From: Saccharothrix sp. NRRL B-16348
Lineage (GTDB): Bacteria > Actinomycetota > Actinomycetes > Mycobacteriales > Pseudonocardiaceae
Direction of reading: 5' to 3'
Assembly (NCBI RefSeq): GCF_001280085.1
Contig: NZ_LGED01000198.1
Location: 62,001-126,000, forward strand
Length of the DNA stretch: 64,000 bases
The notes below the pieces were generated by a model that had not been told where the DNA came from, searched no databases, and worked only from the letters and a program-made list of their open reading frames with translations. Positions 19,672-27,073 of the stretch are shown here, in pieces; the first letter of the stretch is position 1; each line of letters opens with the position of its first letter. The position numbers and the translations under genes were made by a program.

Positions 19672-20253
19672 GTGAACACCTCTTGGGCTGATCTCGTCCG
19701 CACCGCCGCCACCGGGTGCGCCGCCGTCCTGACGACGGCCGCCGACCGGGACTGGTCCTCACCGGCGGGCGAGGTCGAGTGGACCTGCCGCGCCACGCTC
19801 GACCACATCGCGGTCGGTCAGGTCGGCTACGCCGGCATGCTCATCGCCCAGCCGGCCGACCGCTACGTCACGCTGTTCTCCCGGCTCGACCCCAGGGCGC
19901 CGATCGACCGCTGCCTGGAAGCGCTGCGGATCGGCGGCACGCTGCTGGCCTCGACGATCGAGCGGACCGCGCCCGACGTGCGCGCCTGGCACCCGTGGGG
20001 CCGCTCGGACCCCAGCGGGTTCTCCGCGATGGCCGTGCTGGAGCTGACCGTGCACTCCTACGACATCGCACAGGGTCTCGGGGTGGACTGGACACCGCCG
20101 GACGAGTGGTGCCCGCCGGTGGTCGAGCGCCTGTTCCCGCACGCGCCCGCGGGCCACGCCCCGGCGCGGACGCTCCTGTGGTGCACGGGCCGCGGCGAGC
20201 TGCCCGGCGTGCCGAGGCAGACGTCCTGGCGGCCGCACGTGGCGGCGCGCTGA
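19672..20253 (+). CDS. Mycothiol-dependent-enzyme-like (DinB/MDMPI N-terminal) protein
   Basis: 193 residues from GTG at 19672. It matches the four-helix DinB/maleylpyruvate-isomerase-like fold of actinomycetes: a first-helix His in ATLDHIAVGQVGY and a metal-ligand-type ELTVHSYDIAQGLGVDW in the third helix. Related proteins use mycothiol to isomerise or detoxify electrophiles. Here it shares operator A with a cluster oxygenase, so it may open or protect against reactive epoxide or enone intermediates (inference). The usual N-terminal PCPGW motif is replaced by GEVEWTCRATL. The catalytic role is not certain. Confidence 0.7.
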   Translation: MNTSWADLVRTAATGCAAVLTTAADRDWSSPAGEVEWTCRATLDHIAVGQVGYAGMLIAQPADRYVTLFSRLDPRAPIDRCLEALRIGGTLLASTIERTAPDVRAWHPWGRSDPSGFSAMAVLELTVHSYDIAQGLGVDWTPPDEWCPPVVERLFPHAPAGHAPARTLLWCTGRGELPGVPRQTSWRPHVAAR

Positions 20254-20291
20254 CCGGTGCCCGGATCGCCGCGCCGGAGGTGACGCGGCGA

Positions 20292-20308
20292 TTACCCGGA
20301 CAAGACCG
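20292..20308. promoter_or_regulatory. Cluster operator site D
   Basis: TTACCC at 20292-20297 and AGACCG at 20303-20308, 11 bp apart, within the shared context GATTACC-CGGACA. Lies 79-95 bp before the start of the second flavin monooxygenase. Confidence 0.6.
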
Positions 20309-20386
20309 GGCAGCACCCGGGCTCGCCGAAGCTGTGGTCACGGATCCTCGCCACACCATCGAGGAATGTCACTTCGAGGGAGCAAG

Positions 20387-21565
20387 ATGACCACGGCCGA
20401 AAAAGAGTTCGTCGATGTGCTGGACGCGGTGAAAAGCATTGTGCCCACGCTCCGGGAGAACGGCCAACTCGCCGAGCAGCAGCGCTGGATCCCGGACGAG
20501 AACCTCCAGCTGCTGGACAAGGCGGGCGTGTTCCGCCTCGTGACCGAGCGCCGCCACGGCGGCTTGGACGCCTCGATCGCCCAGCAGTGCGCGGTGCTCG
20601 CCGAGATCGGGCGCGGCTGCCCGTCCACCGCGTGGGTGTCCACGGTGTGGCTGGCCAGCTCGTGGGTCGCCCGCGGCCACTCGGCCCAGGCGAAGGAGGA
20701 GATCTGGTCGACCCCGTCGGTGCGCGTCTCCGGTGTGTTCAGCCCGTTCCCGACCGCGACGCTCACCCCGGTGGACGGCGGCTACCTGCTCAACGGGTTC
20801 TGGAAGTTCAACACCGGCTGCCGGGGCGCCGACTGGAACGGCATGAGCGCGACGCTCACGCTGCCGGACGGCACCACCGAGGAGATGGCCACGATCGTCC
20901 CGATCGGCGAGTTCGAGTTCGCCGACGACTGGAACGTCTCGTCCGTGGCGGCCACCGGCAGCTCCACCACCACCGCGAAGGACATCTTCGTCCCCGCGCA
21001 CCGCGTGCAGAAGCTGCACGTGCTGCTGGAGGGCGCGGACAGCCGGTCGGAGCCGGGCAAGACCGACCGGAACTACTCGCTCGGCGAGTTCGCGGTGGCG
21101 CAGGCGGTGGGCACGTTCATCGGCATCGCCAAGGGCGCGCTGGAGCTGTTCATGGAGCGGCTCCCCGGTCGCGGCATCGCCTACACCGCGTGGACCGAGC
21201 AGAGCAAGCACCCGTTCACCCAGATCCAGGTCGGCACGGTGTCGGCGAAGATCGCCGCCGCCGAGGGCCTGTCCGCCGGCGTCAACGAGCTGGTGCAGCG
21301 GCGCGCCGACGAAGGCGTGGAGCTCACCGCGCTGGAGAAGGGCAAGGTCCGCGGCGACAGCGCCTACGCCATGCAGCTCGCCCGGGAAGCCGTGGAGATC
21401 CTGTACAACGCGAGCGGCGCCACGGGCATCCAGCTCAGCGTGCCGCTGCAGCGGTTCCACCGCGACATCCAGGGCCTGTCGCTGCACGGCCTGGGGCTGC
21501 TGAGCACGAACATGGAGATCTACGGTCGGGCCGTCCTCGGCCTGGACGCCGACGGGGCGTTCTGA
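20387..21565 (+). CDS. Acyl-CoA-dehydrogenase-fold flavin-dependent monooxygenase 2
   Basis: 392 residues. ATG at 20387 has GAGGGAG at proper distance; an ATG at 20366 without one is rejected. It is a paralogue of the gene at 18344 with the same blocks: ENLQLLDKAGVFRL, AEIGRGCPSTAWVSTVW, LTPVDGGYLLNGFWKFNTGCRGADW, VAATGSSTTTAKDIFVP and RFHRDIQGLSLHGLGL. Expected to use reduced flavin delivered by a separate reductase to oxygenate the polyketide-alkaloid skeleton. Two copies suggest two oxygenation positions or a heteromer. It has its own promoter (operator D) and a strong bidirectional terminator. Substrate unknown. Confidence 0.85.
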   Translation: MTTAEKEFVDVLDAVKSIVPTLRENGQLAEQQRWIPDENLQLLDKAGVFRLVTERRHGGLDASIAQQCAVLAEIGRGCPSTAWVSTVWLASSWVARGHSAQAKEEIWSTPSVRVSGVFSPFPTATLTPVDGGYLLNGFWKFNTGCRGADWNGMSATLTLPDGTTEEMATIVPIGEFEFADDWNVSSVAATGSSTTTAKDIFVPAHRVQKLHVLLEGADSRSEPGKTDRNYSLGEFAVAQAVGTFIGIAKGALELFMERLPGRGIAYTAWTEQSKHPFTQIQVGTVSAKIAAAEGLSAGVNELVQRRADEGVELTALEKGKVRGDSAYAMQLAREAVEILYNASGATGIQLSVPLQRFHRDIQGLSLHGLGLLSTNMEIYGRAVLGLDADGAF

Positions 21566-21584
21566 CTCCGCTTCTCCCGCCGCG

Positions 21585-21632
21585 CACGCGAGAACGGCCG
21601 ATCTTCCGCGGAAGATCGGCCGTTCTCGCGTG
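21585..21632. terminator. Perfect 24-bp palindrome, bidirectional terminator
   Basis: 21585-21608 is the exact reverse complement of 21609-21632, centred on CCGCGG, between the convergent monooxygenase 2 and MFS genes. Very stable cruciform/hairpin in both directions. Confidence 0.85.
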
Positions 21633-21637
21633 GTGCG

Positions 21638-22822
21638 TCAGGCAGCCTGCGGCGCGGGCGCGGGAGCCGTCGTGACGGCCGCACGCCTGGTGCCGAGGTT
21701 GACCAGCAGGCCGAGCACGCTGATGCCGGCGGCGATGAGGCCGAGGCGGGCGGGCGTGAGCTGCTCCTGGAACAGGCCGCCGACGGCGCCGCCGAGGGCG
21801 ACACCGACGTAGATCGCCGAGTTGTTCAGACCCAGCAGCACCGCCGAGGCGCTCGGCGCGTACATGACGAACCGGCTCTGCTGCGGCACGACCGGCAGCG
21901 AGACGAACACGCCCCACAGCACGGCCCAGACGATCGCGGTGACCAGGTTCGTGACCACGAAGGGGCTGATGCCGAGCATCAGCGCGGCGGCGGCGAGACC
22001 GCCGGTGACGACGCGCTCCGGCGGGTAGCGGTCGGCGAGCCGGCCCGCCACCGTGTTGCCGATCATGTTGCCGACACCCCACGCCAGCAGGATCACGGTC
22101 AGCGCCGTGGTGGAACCGCCCGTGGCGCCCTCGACGGCGGGGCTGATGTAGGTGTACAGCACGTGCGTGCCCGCCAGGCTGGCCGTGGTGACCACCAGCA
22201 GGCCGAACACCCAGCCCTCCTTCAGCGGCTGGAGCCGGGCCTTCAGGGAGTCGGCCGGCAGCATGATCGACGGCAGCGCCACCGCGACGCCGACGACCGC
22301 CGCCACGCCGATGCCGGCGACGACCCACAGGGTGAGCCGCCAGTCGGCGCCGCCGATCAGCGTGCCCGCGGGCAGGCCGAACGCGATGGCCAGGGTGAGA
22401 CCGCCCATCACGAACGCGAGCGCCTGGCCGCGCTTGGCCTCCGGTGCGATGGCCGCCGCCGCGCTGAACGCCGCGGAGCCGATCAGACCGGCGCCGACGG
22501 CCGTGACGATGCGGGCGATCATCACGATCTCGTAGTTGGGGCCGACCGCCGTGACCGCGTTGCCCACGATGAAGACGGCGAGCCCCAGGTACAGGGCGGT
22601 GCGCCGGTCCATCGAGCTCGTGAGGGCGCCCACGATCGGCGCGGAGACGGCGAACGCCAGCGCGAACGCGGTGACGAGCTGACCGGCCGCGGAGACGCCG
22701 ACCTCCAGATCGGCGGCGATCTGCGGGAGCAGACCGGCGATGACGAACCCGTCGGTGCCGACCGCGAAGAGGGCCACCGAAAGGGGGATGAGTTGCTTGT
22801 ACAGCGAGCTCCGAGTTTCCAA
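21638..22822 (-). CDS. MFS transporter, DHA1 drug-efflux type
   Basis: 394 residues with twelve predicted helices. The DHA1 signature is visible: LFAVGTDGFVIAGLLPQIAADL in helix 1, GALTSSMDRRTALYLGL in loop 2-3, and the antiporter-type GxxxGPxxGG-like GGLTLAIAFGLPAGTLIGG in helix 5. It most likely exports the cluster product, giving self-resistance. The start is probably TTG at 22822 (METRSSLYKQLIPLS); GAGGA lies very close to it, so the true start is uncertain. It follows the GMC gene by 69 bp and is probably co-transcribed from operator F. Confidence 0.85.
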   Translation of the reverse strand: METRSSLYKQLIPLSVALFAVGTDGFVIAGLLPQIAADLEVGVSAAGQLVTAFALAFAVSAPIVGALTSSMDRRTALYLGLAVFIVGNAVTAVGPNYEIVMIARIVTAVGAGLIGSAAFSAAAAIAPEAKRGQALAFVMGGLTLAIAFGLPAGTLIGGADWRLTLWVVAGIGVAAVVGVAVALPSIMLPADSLKARLQPLKEGWVFGLLVVTTASLAGTHVLYTYISPAVEGATGGSTTALTVILLAWGVGNMIGNTVAGRLADRYPPERVVTGGLAAAALMLGISPFVVTNLVTAIVWAVLWGVFVSLPVVPQQSRFVMYAPSASAVLLGLNNSAIYVGVALGGAVGGLFQEQLTPARLGLIAAGISVLGLLVNLGTRRAAVTTAPAPAPQAA

Positions 22823-22891
22823 GTCCTCACATCTTTCTCGTGTTCCGGCGCGCGTTCTGCCACGCCGGACGGTGGACGCCGCGAGACCTGG

Positions 22892-24475
22892 TCAGCGCCA
22901 GGCGTCTCGGACGAACTCCGCGGCCCGCTCGGCGAGCATCGCCACAGCGGCGTGGCTGTGACCGCGGGGCAGCGCCGGAATGACCGACGCGTCGACCACG
23001 CGCAGCCCTTCGACACCGCGGACCCTCAGGTGGGGGTCGACGACCGCTTCCCCGTCGTCCGCCCGACCCAGCCGGCAGGTGCCGACCGGGTGGAACATCG
23101 TGCTGGCGTGCTCCCGGATCGTGTCCACGAGCACGTCGTCGTCGACCTTGCCGGGCCAGGGGGCCAGCGGTCCCAGCACGAGCGGTCGCAGCGCCTCGGT
23201 CTCGAACAGCCGCTCGGCGACGCGCAGGGCGTCGACGAACACGCTGACGTCCTCCTCGGCGCAGAGGTAGCCCGGGTCGATCAGCGGCGCCTCGGCCGGG
23301 TCGGCGCTCGCCAGTGAGATCCGGCCGCGGCTGTGCGGCTGCAACGGGATGACGGTGAACCCGAAGCCGGGGACGTTGCCTTCGTCGGTCAGCCCGACCG
23401 GCGAGAAGATCAGCTCGACGTCCGGCGCGCCGGGACCGCCGTCGGCACGCAGGAACGCGACCGCCTCGGCCATGTTGGACGTCAGCGGCCCGGTCCGCTT
23501 GCGCTCGTAGAGCTCCCGGTTCTCCGGGGTGTCCGCGCCGACCAGCCGGAACTCGCCGCTCGCGCGCACCGCGGCCGACACGAACATGTGGTCGCGGAGG
23601 TTGCGGCCGACACCCGGCAGCTCGACGCGCGGCTCGATGCCCAGCTCGCGCAGCTCGGCGCCGTGCCCGATGCCCGACAGCTGCAGCAGGTGCGGCGAGC
23701 CGACCGCGCCCGCGCTCAGCAGCACCTCGCGGGTGGCGGTGAGCCGGGGCACGCCGCCGGACAGCTCGACGCCGGTCGCGCGACCGTTCTCGACGACGAT
23801 CCGGTGCACCAGGGTGTCGGTGAACACGGTGAGGTTCGGCCGGTCCAGCACGGGGCGCAGGTAGCCGTCGGCGGAACTCCACCGGGCGCCGCGCTCCTGG
23901 TTCAGCGGCGTGAGCGCGACACCCGTCGGGTCGCCGCCGCCGAGGCCGCCGACGACCTCCTTGAGGCCGAGTTCCGCGCACGCGTCGAGGAACCGCGCGT
24001 TGAGCGGGTCCGGGTCGCGCGGCGGAGAGATCCGAAGTGGACCGTCCGTGCCGTAGCTCGCGCCGTCGGCCCGGTCGCCCGTCCACGTCTCCGTGCGGCG
24101 GAAGTACGGCTCGACGGCCTCCCACGACCACAGCTCGCCCGCGGCGTCGACCCAGGGGTCGAAGTCCTGGCGGTGGCCGGGAACCCACATCTGGAAGTTG
24201 ATCGTGGACGACCCGCCGAGGCCCTTGCCGCGCGGCCACGGCACGGTGCGGCCGTTCAGCTCGGGCTGCGGCACCGTGGTGAACGCCCAGTCCAATTCGG
24301 ACCCGAAGAGCGCGAACAGGTCGAACGGCACGCGCACCGCCGGGTTCTCCAGGTCCGTGCCGCCCGCTTCGACCAGCGCGACGCGCACGCCGCGGTCCTC
24401 GGAGAGCCGGTTGGCCAGCACGCAACCCGCGGAACCCGCCCCGATCACGACGTAGTCGAACTCCGCGTCGACCAT
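22892..24475 (-). CDS. GMC family FAD oxidoreductase (choline-dehydrogenase-like)
   Basis: 527 residues from ATG at 24475 (GGGGGAG 6 bases upstream; MVDAEFDYVVIGAGSAGC). Another ATG at 24514 also has AGGA and would add 13 residues. N-terminal FAD motif GAGSAGCVLANRLSED, GMC signature 1 region WPRGKGLGGSSTIN, signature 2 region LSAGAVGSPHLLQLSGIG. The C-terminal catalytic pair is given by FHPVGTCRLG and PRGHSHAA, where the second His replaces the more common Asn. GMC enzymes oxidise alcohols to carbonyls. In this cluster it may oxidise the module-5 hydroxyl or a later alcohol (inference). Operator F precedes it. Confidence 0.88.
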   Translation of the reverse strand: MVDAEFDYVVIGAGSAGCVLANRLSEDRGVRVALVEAGGTDLENPAVRVPFDLFALFGSELDWAFTTVPQPELNGRTVPWPRGKGLGGSSTINFQMWVPGHRQDFDPWVDAAGELWSWEAVEPYFRRTETWTGDRADGASYGTDGPLRISPPRDPDPLNARFLDACAELGLKEVVGGLGGGDPTGVALTPLNQERGARWSSADGYLRPVLDRPNLTVFTDTLVHRIVVENGRATGVELSGGVPRLTATREVLLSAGAVGSPHLLQLSGIGHGAELRELGIEPRVELPGVGRNLRDHMFVSAAVRASGEFRLVGADTPENRELYERKRTGPLTSNMAEAVAFLRADGGPGAPDVELIFSPVGLTDEGNVPGFGFTVIPLQPHSRGRISLASADPAEAPLIDPGYLCAEEDVSVFVDALRVAERLFETEALRPLVLGPLAPWPGKVDDDVLVDTIREHASTMFHPVGTCRLGRADDGEAVVDPHLRVRGVEGLRVVDASVIPALPRGHSHAAVAMLAERAAEFVRDAWR

Positions 24476-24526
24476 CCCACGCTCCCCCTGTGCCCGCTCA
24501 TATGTCTGCTTCATCGTTCCTGCCGC

Positions 24527-24543
24527 CAGTCACTGGCTGGTAA
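24527..24543. promoter_or_regulatory. Cluster operator site F (minus-strand orientation)
   Basis: On the minus strand TTACCA-N5-TGACTG (24543 to 24527), 11-bp period, two differences from the consensus of sites A and C. Positioned 52-68 bp before the ATG at 24475, which argues against the start at 24514. Confidence 0.5.
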
Positions 24544-24565
24544 TCGATCTCTCACGCACGGTGAA

Positions 24566-24599
24566 GGGCCTGCCGCCGCGCCATCGCGGTGGCAGGCCC
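24566..24599 (-). terminator. Terminator of the SDR-P450 operon
   Basis: GGGCCTGCCGCCGCG (24566-24580) pairs with CGCGGTGGCAGGCCC (24585-24599) over 15 positions, with one G-T pair and a CCAT loop. It lies 38 bases beyond the P450 stop and isolates the GMC-MFS unit. Confidence 0.75.
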
Positions 24600-24636
24600 C
24601 GGTCGGGTCACCGTGCTCGTGCTGTCGTCGCTCCGG

Positions 24637-25884
24637 TCAGGCGTTCACGGCGGCCCGCAGGCGCACCGGCAGCTCGCGGTGGCCGTTGGAGATGAACGAC
24701 TCCAGCGGCAGCAGCTCCTCGGCCGGACGGGCCAGCTCGAGGTCCGGGAAGCGGGCGAACAGCTCGGACAGCGCGACCGCCGCCTCCAGCCGGCCGAGGG
24801 ACTGACCCGGGCAGAAGTGCACGCCGTGGCCGAACGCCAGGTGGTCGCGCCGGGTGGCGCGGGTGATGTCGAAGCCGTCGGCCGTGTCGCCGTGCACCAG
24901 CGGATCGCGGCCGGCGGAGCCGAACGACACCAGGATCGCGTCACCCTTCGCGATGGTCACGTCGTCCAGCTCGATGTCCTCCACGGCGAACCGCAGCGGC
25001 ATGTTCACCAGCGGCGCCTGCCACCGCAGCGTCTCGTCGATCACGTCCTCCCACGGCACCTCGCCCGCGCGCACCGCGGCGAGCTGGTCGGGGTGCGTGA
25101 CCAGCGCGTACACCGCGTGGTCGAGCAGGTTGACCGTGGTCTCGTGCCCCGCGGTGAAGGTCAGCAGCAGGGTGTCGATCAGCTCGCGCTCGGTCAGGCC
25201 GTCGTCGCCGTCGCGGACCGTGATCAGGCCGGTGGTCAGGTCCTCCCCCGGGTCGGCGCGCTTGAGCTCCAGCAGCTTGGCCATCGTCGCGTAGATCGCG
25301 GCGACGTTCGCCTCCGCCTCCGCCGGCGTCAGCGTGGTGTCGAAGATGCGGTGCACCTGCTCCAGCAGATCCGGCCGCAGCTCGTGCGGGATGCCGAGCA
25401 GCTCGCTGATCACCTGGGTGGGCAGGGCGTAGGCGAACTCGGTGCGCAGGTCGACCACCGCGCCGTCACGCCCCAGCTCTGCGATCCGGTCGAGCAGCTC
25501 CGCGGTGATCTCCTCGATCCGCGGCCGCATCGCCGCCGTGCTGCGCGCGGTGAACGCCTTGACGACGAGCTTGCGCAGGCGCGTGTGCTCCTTGCCGTAG
25601 GCGGTCATCATGTTGCGGTCGGAGACCCAGATCGCCAGCGGCCAGGTCTTCGCCAGCTCGCCCTCGCCGTTCTCCCACGCGGGCCAGTGCTGGTAGCTGT
25701 CGCGGGACACCCGCGGGTCGAGCAGCAGTTGCTTGATCAGGGCGTGGCCCGTGATGGCCCACGCGGGCACGCCGCCGGGCAGTTCCACGAGCGTGGCGTG
25801 GCCGCGTTCCCTCAGCATGGCGGCTTCGCCGTGCACGTCACGGCCGGTCGGGTCGATGGCGTACGGGCAGGTCGGTTCGTCCAT
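24637..25884 (-). CDS. Cytochrome P450
   Basis: 415 residues, typical soluble class I bacterial P450. The I-helix oxygen-activation motif is AGHETT at 245-250, the K-helix is ETLR, and the haem loop is [15 protein letters not shown] with ligand Cys358. The residue after the cysteine is Pro instead of the usual Leu/Ile. It needs an external ferredoxin and reductase, which are not in the window. It likely hydroxylates or epoxidises the alkaloid. Transcribed with the upstream SDR (35-bp gap) from operator B; a strong terminator follows. Confidence 0.93.
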   Translation of the reverse strand: MDEPTCPYAIDPTGRDVHGEAAMLRERGHATLVELPGGVPAWAITGHALIKQLLLDPRVSRDSYQHWPAWENGEGELAKTWPLAIWVSDRNMMTAYGKEHTRLRKLVVKAFTARSTAAMRPRIEEITAELLDRIAELGRDGAVVDLRTEFAYALPTQVISELLGIPHELRPDLLEQVHRIFDTTLTPAEAEANVAAIYATMAKLLELKRADPGEDLTTGLITVRDGDDGLTERELIDTLLLTFTAGHETTVNLLDHAVYALVTHPDQLAAVRAGEVPWEDVIDETLRWQAPLVNMPLRFAVEDIELDDVTIAKGDAILVSFGSAGRDPLVHGDTADGFDITRATRRDHLAFGHGVHFCPGQSLGRLEAAVALSELFARFPDLELARPAEELLPLESFISNGHRELPVRLRAAVNA

Positions 25885-25919
25885 CAGCGTTGTCTCCAGG
25901 AAGAAGGGGCGGCGGGTCG

Positions 25920-26699
25920 CTATGCGGGCATCACGGCCAAGCCGTGCCCGAGACCTCCGTCGACGGTGAGTTCCATGCCGGTGGTGAAGGTGGCGTCGAA
26001 CGCCAGGAAGAGGACCGCCTGCGCGATCTCGGCCATCGTGCCGTGCCGCTTCATCGGCGTGATCAGGTCACCGGCCTCGACGATCGCGGCGCGCGCCTCC
26101 TGCGGGATGCCGACGAAGCCCATCGACGGCGTGTCGATGAAGCCGGGGCTCACCGCGTTCACGCGGATGCCGCGCGGCAGCAGCTCGGTGGCGAACCCCT
26201 TGGTGAACGCGCGCACGGCGGCCTTCGCGCCGGCGTAGGCGGTCAGCCCCACGTTGCCGGTGTCGTTCGCGACCGACGTGGTGAAGACGAACGACCCGCC
26301 GTCGTTGACGAGGGGCGCGAGGCGCTGCACGGTGAAGAACGCGCCCTTGGCGTTGATGTCGAACGTGCGGTCGTAGGACTCGGGCGTCACCATGTGGAAC
26401 GGCTCCATCGCGGCGTAGCCGACGTTGGCGTGCACCAGGTCCGCGGCGCCGAGGCGGTCCTCGACGACCTTGGCCAGTTCGTCGATGTGGTCGAGGTTCG
26501 ACGCGTCGGAGCGCACGACGTGGCCGCGGTCGGCCAGCCCGTCCCGCTCCAGCTCCGCGCGCGCCCGGTCGACGTTGGCCTCGTTGTTGCCGGTGAACAC
26601 CACCTCGGCGCCGCGGGCCAGCAACGCGTCGACCACGGCCCGGCCCATGCCGTGCGTGCCGCCGGTGACCACGGCTTTCTTGCCCGTGTAGTCGCTCAT
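25920..26699 (-). CDS. Short-chain dehydrogenase/reductase
   Basis: 259 residues from ATG at 26699. Classical SDR: cofactor motif TGGTHGMG at 12-19, a SxxANVGYA segment in place of NNAG (HANVGYAAM), catalytic Ser in FTTSVAND, Tyr155 and Lys159 in YAGAK, and a C-terminal [14 protein letters not shown]. There is no Asp after strand 2 ([11 protein letters not shown]), which favours NADP(H). It probably reduces or oxidises a ring or side-chain carbonyl of the cluster product. First gene of the SDR-P450 operon, behind operator B. Confidence 0.92.
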   Translation of the reverse strand: MSDYTGKKAVVTGGTHGMGRAVVDALLARGAEVVFTGNNEANVDRARAELERDGLADRGHVVRSDASNLDHIDELAKVVEDRLGAADLVHANVGYAAMEPFHMVTPESYDRTFDINAKGAFFTVQRLAPLVNDGGSFVFTTSVANDTGNVGLTAYAGAKAAVRAFTKGFATELLPRGIRVNAVSPGFIDTPSMGFVGIPQEARAAIVEAGDLITPMKRHGTMAEIAQAVLFLAFDATFTTGMELTVDGGLGHGLAVMPA

Positions 26700-26847
26700 C
26701 GGTGGAAATCCCTTCGGTGACTCTTGGTGGGCGTTCACGCCGGACGGCGACCAGTGGGCGACAACGGCCGCACGCGTCTTTCCCGGCAGGACCAGCATTG
26801 CCGCCGGTCGGCACTTCCGGGTCATCGACGCCGCGCGGGGGCGGAAG

Positions 26848-26864
26848 TGACCGGACAATGACCG
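26848..26864. promoter_or_regulatory. Cluster operator site B (TGACCG-N5-TGACCG)
   Basis: Two identical hexamers TGACCG at 26848-26853 and 26859-26864 with spacer GACAA, 149-165 bp upstream of the SDR start. On the minus strand this reads CGGTCA-N5-CGGTCA. The spacer GGACA is shared with sites A and D. Confidence 0.7.
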
Positions 26865-26899
26865 CGATGGTTTATCGGGGGCGGCCGTGACCGGTCCGG

Positions 26900-26931
26900 A
26901 AAGCAAAACAGCCGCAGAAGATCTGCGGCTG
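26900..26931 (-). terminator. Rho-independent terminator of the second SARP gene
   Basis: CAGCCGCAGA (26909-26918) and TCTGCGGCTG (26922-26931) form a perfect 10-bp stem with an AGA loop. On the minus strand it is followed by TTTTGCTTT (complement of 26900-26908), a rare proper U-tract in this GC-rich window. It lies 142 bases beyond the stop at 27074. The rest of the 26700-27073 gap holds only operator B. Confidence 0.8.
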
Positions 26932-27073
26932 GTTCGGGCGTGCGGTTATCGGGTTGTGGTGCTCCGCACGGCTCCCCGGCGGAGCGGGGCCGGCGTCCGA
27001 GCGGTGCGGGTAGTGCGATCGGGCGATTTGTGGCGGACGCTCGGCAGCGACGCTGCGACCGGCGCCCGTCCGC

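Noticed and set aside
24476..24514. Longer GMC start (MKQTYERAQGERG extension)
   Set aside because: Possible, since AGGA is present, but the operator at 24527 would then lie within 13 bases of the start codon. GMC proteins usually begin a few residues before the FAD motif, which fits the ATG at 24475.
26887..27073. Small plus-strand frame downstream of operator B
   Set aside because: It starts at a GTG without ribosome site, passes through the SARP terminator hairpin and has no motif.
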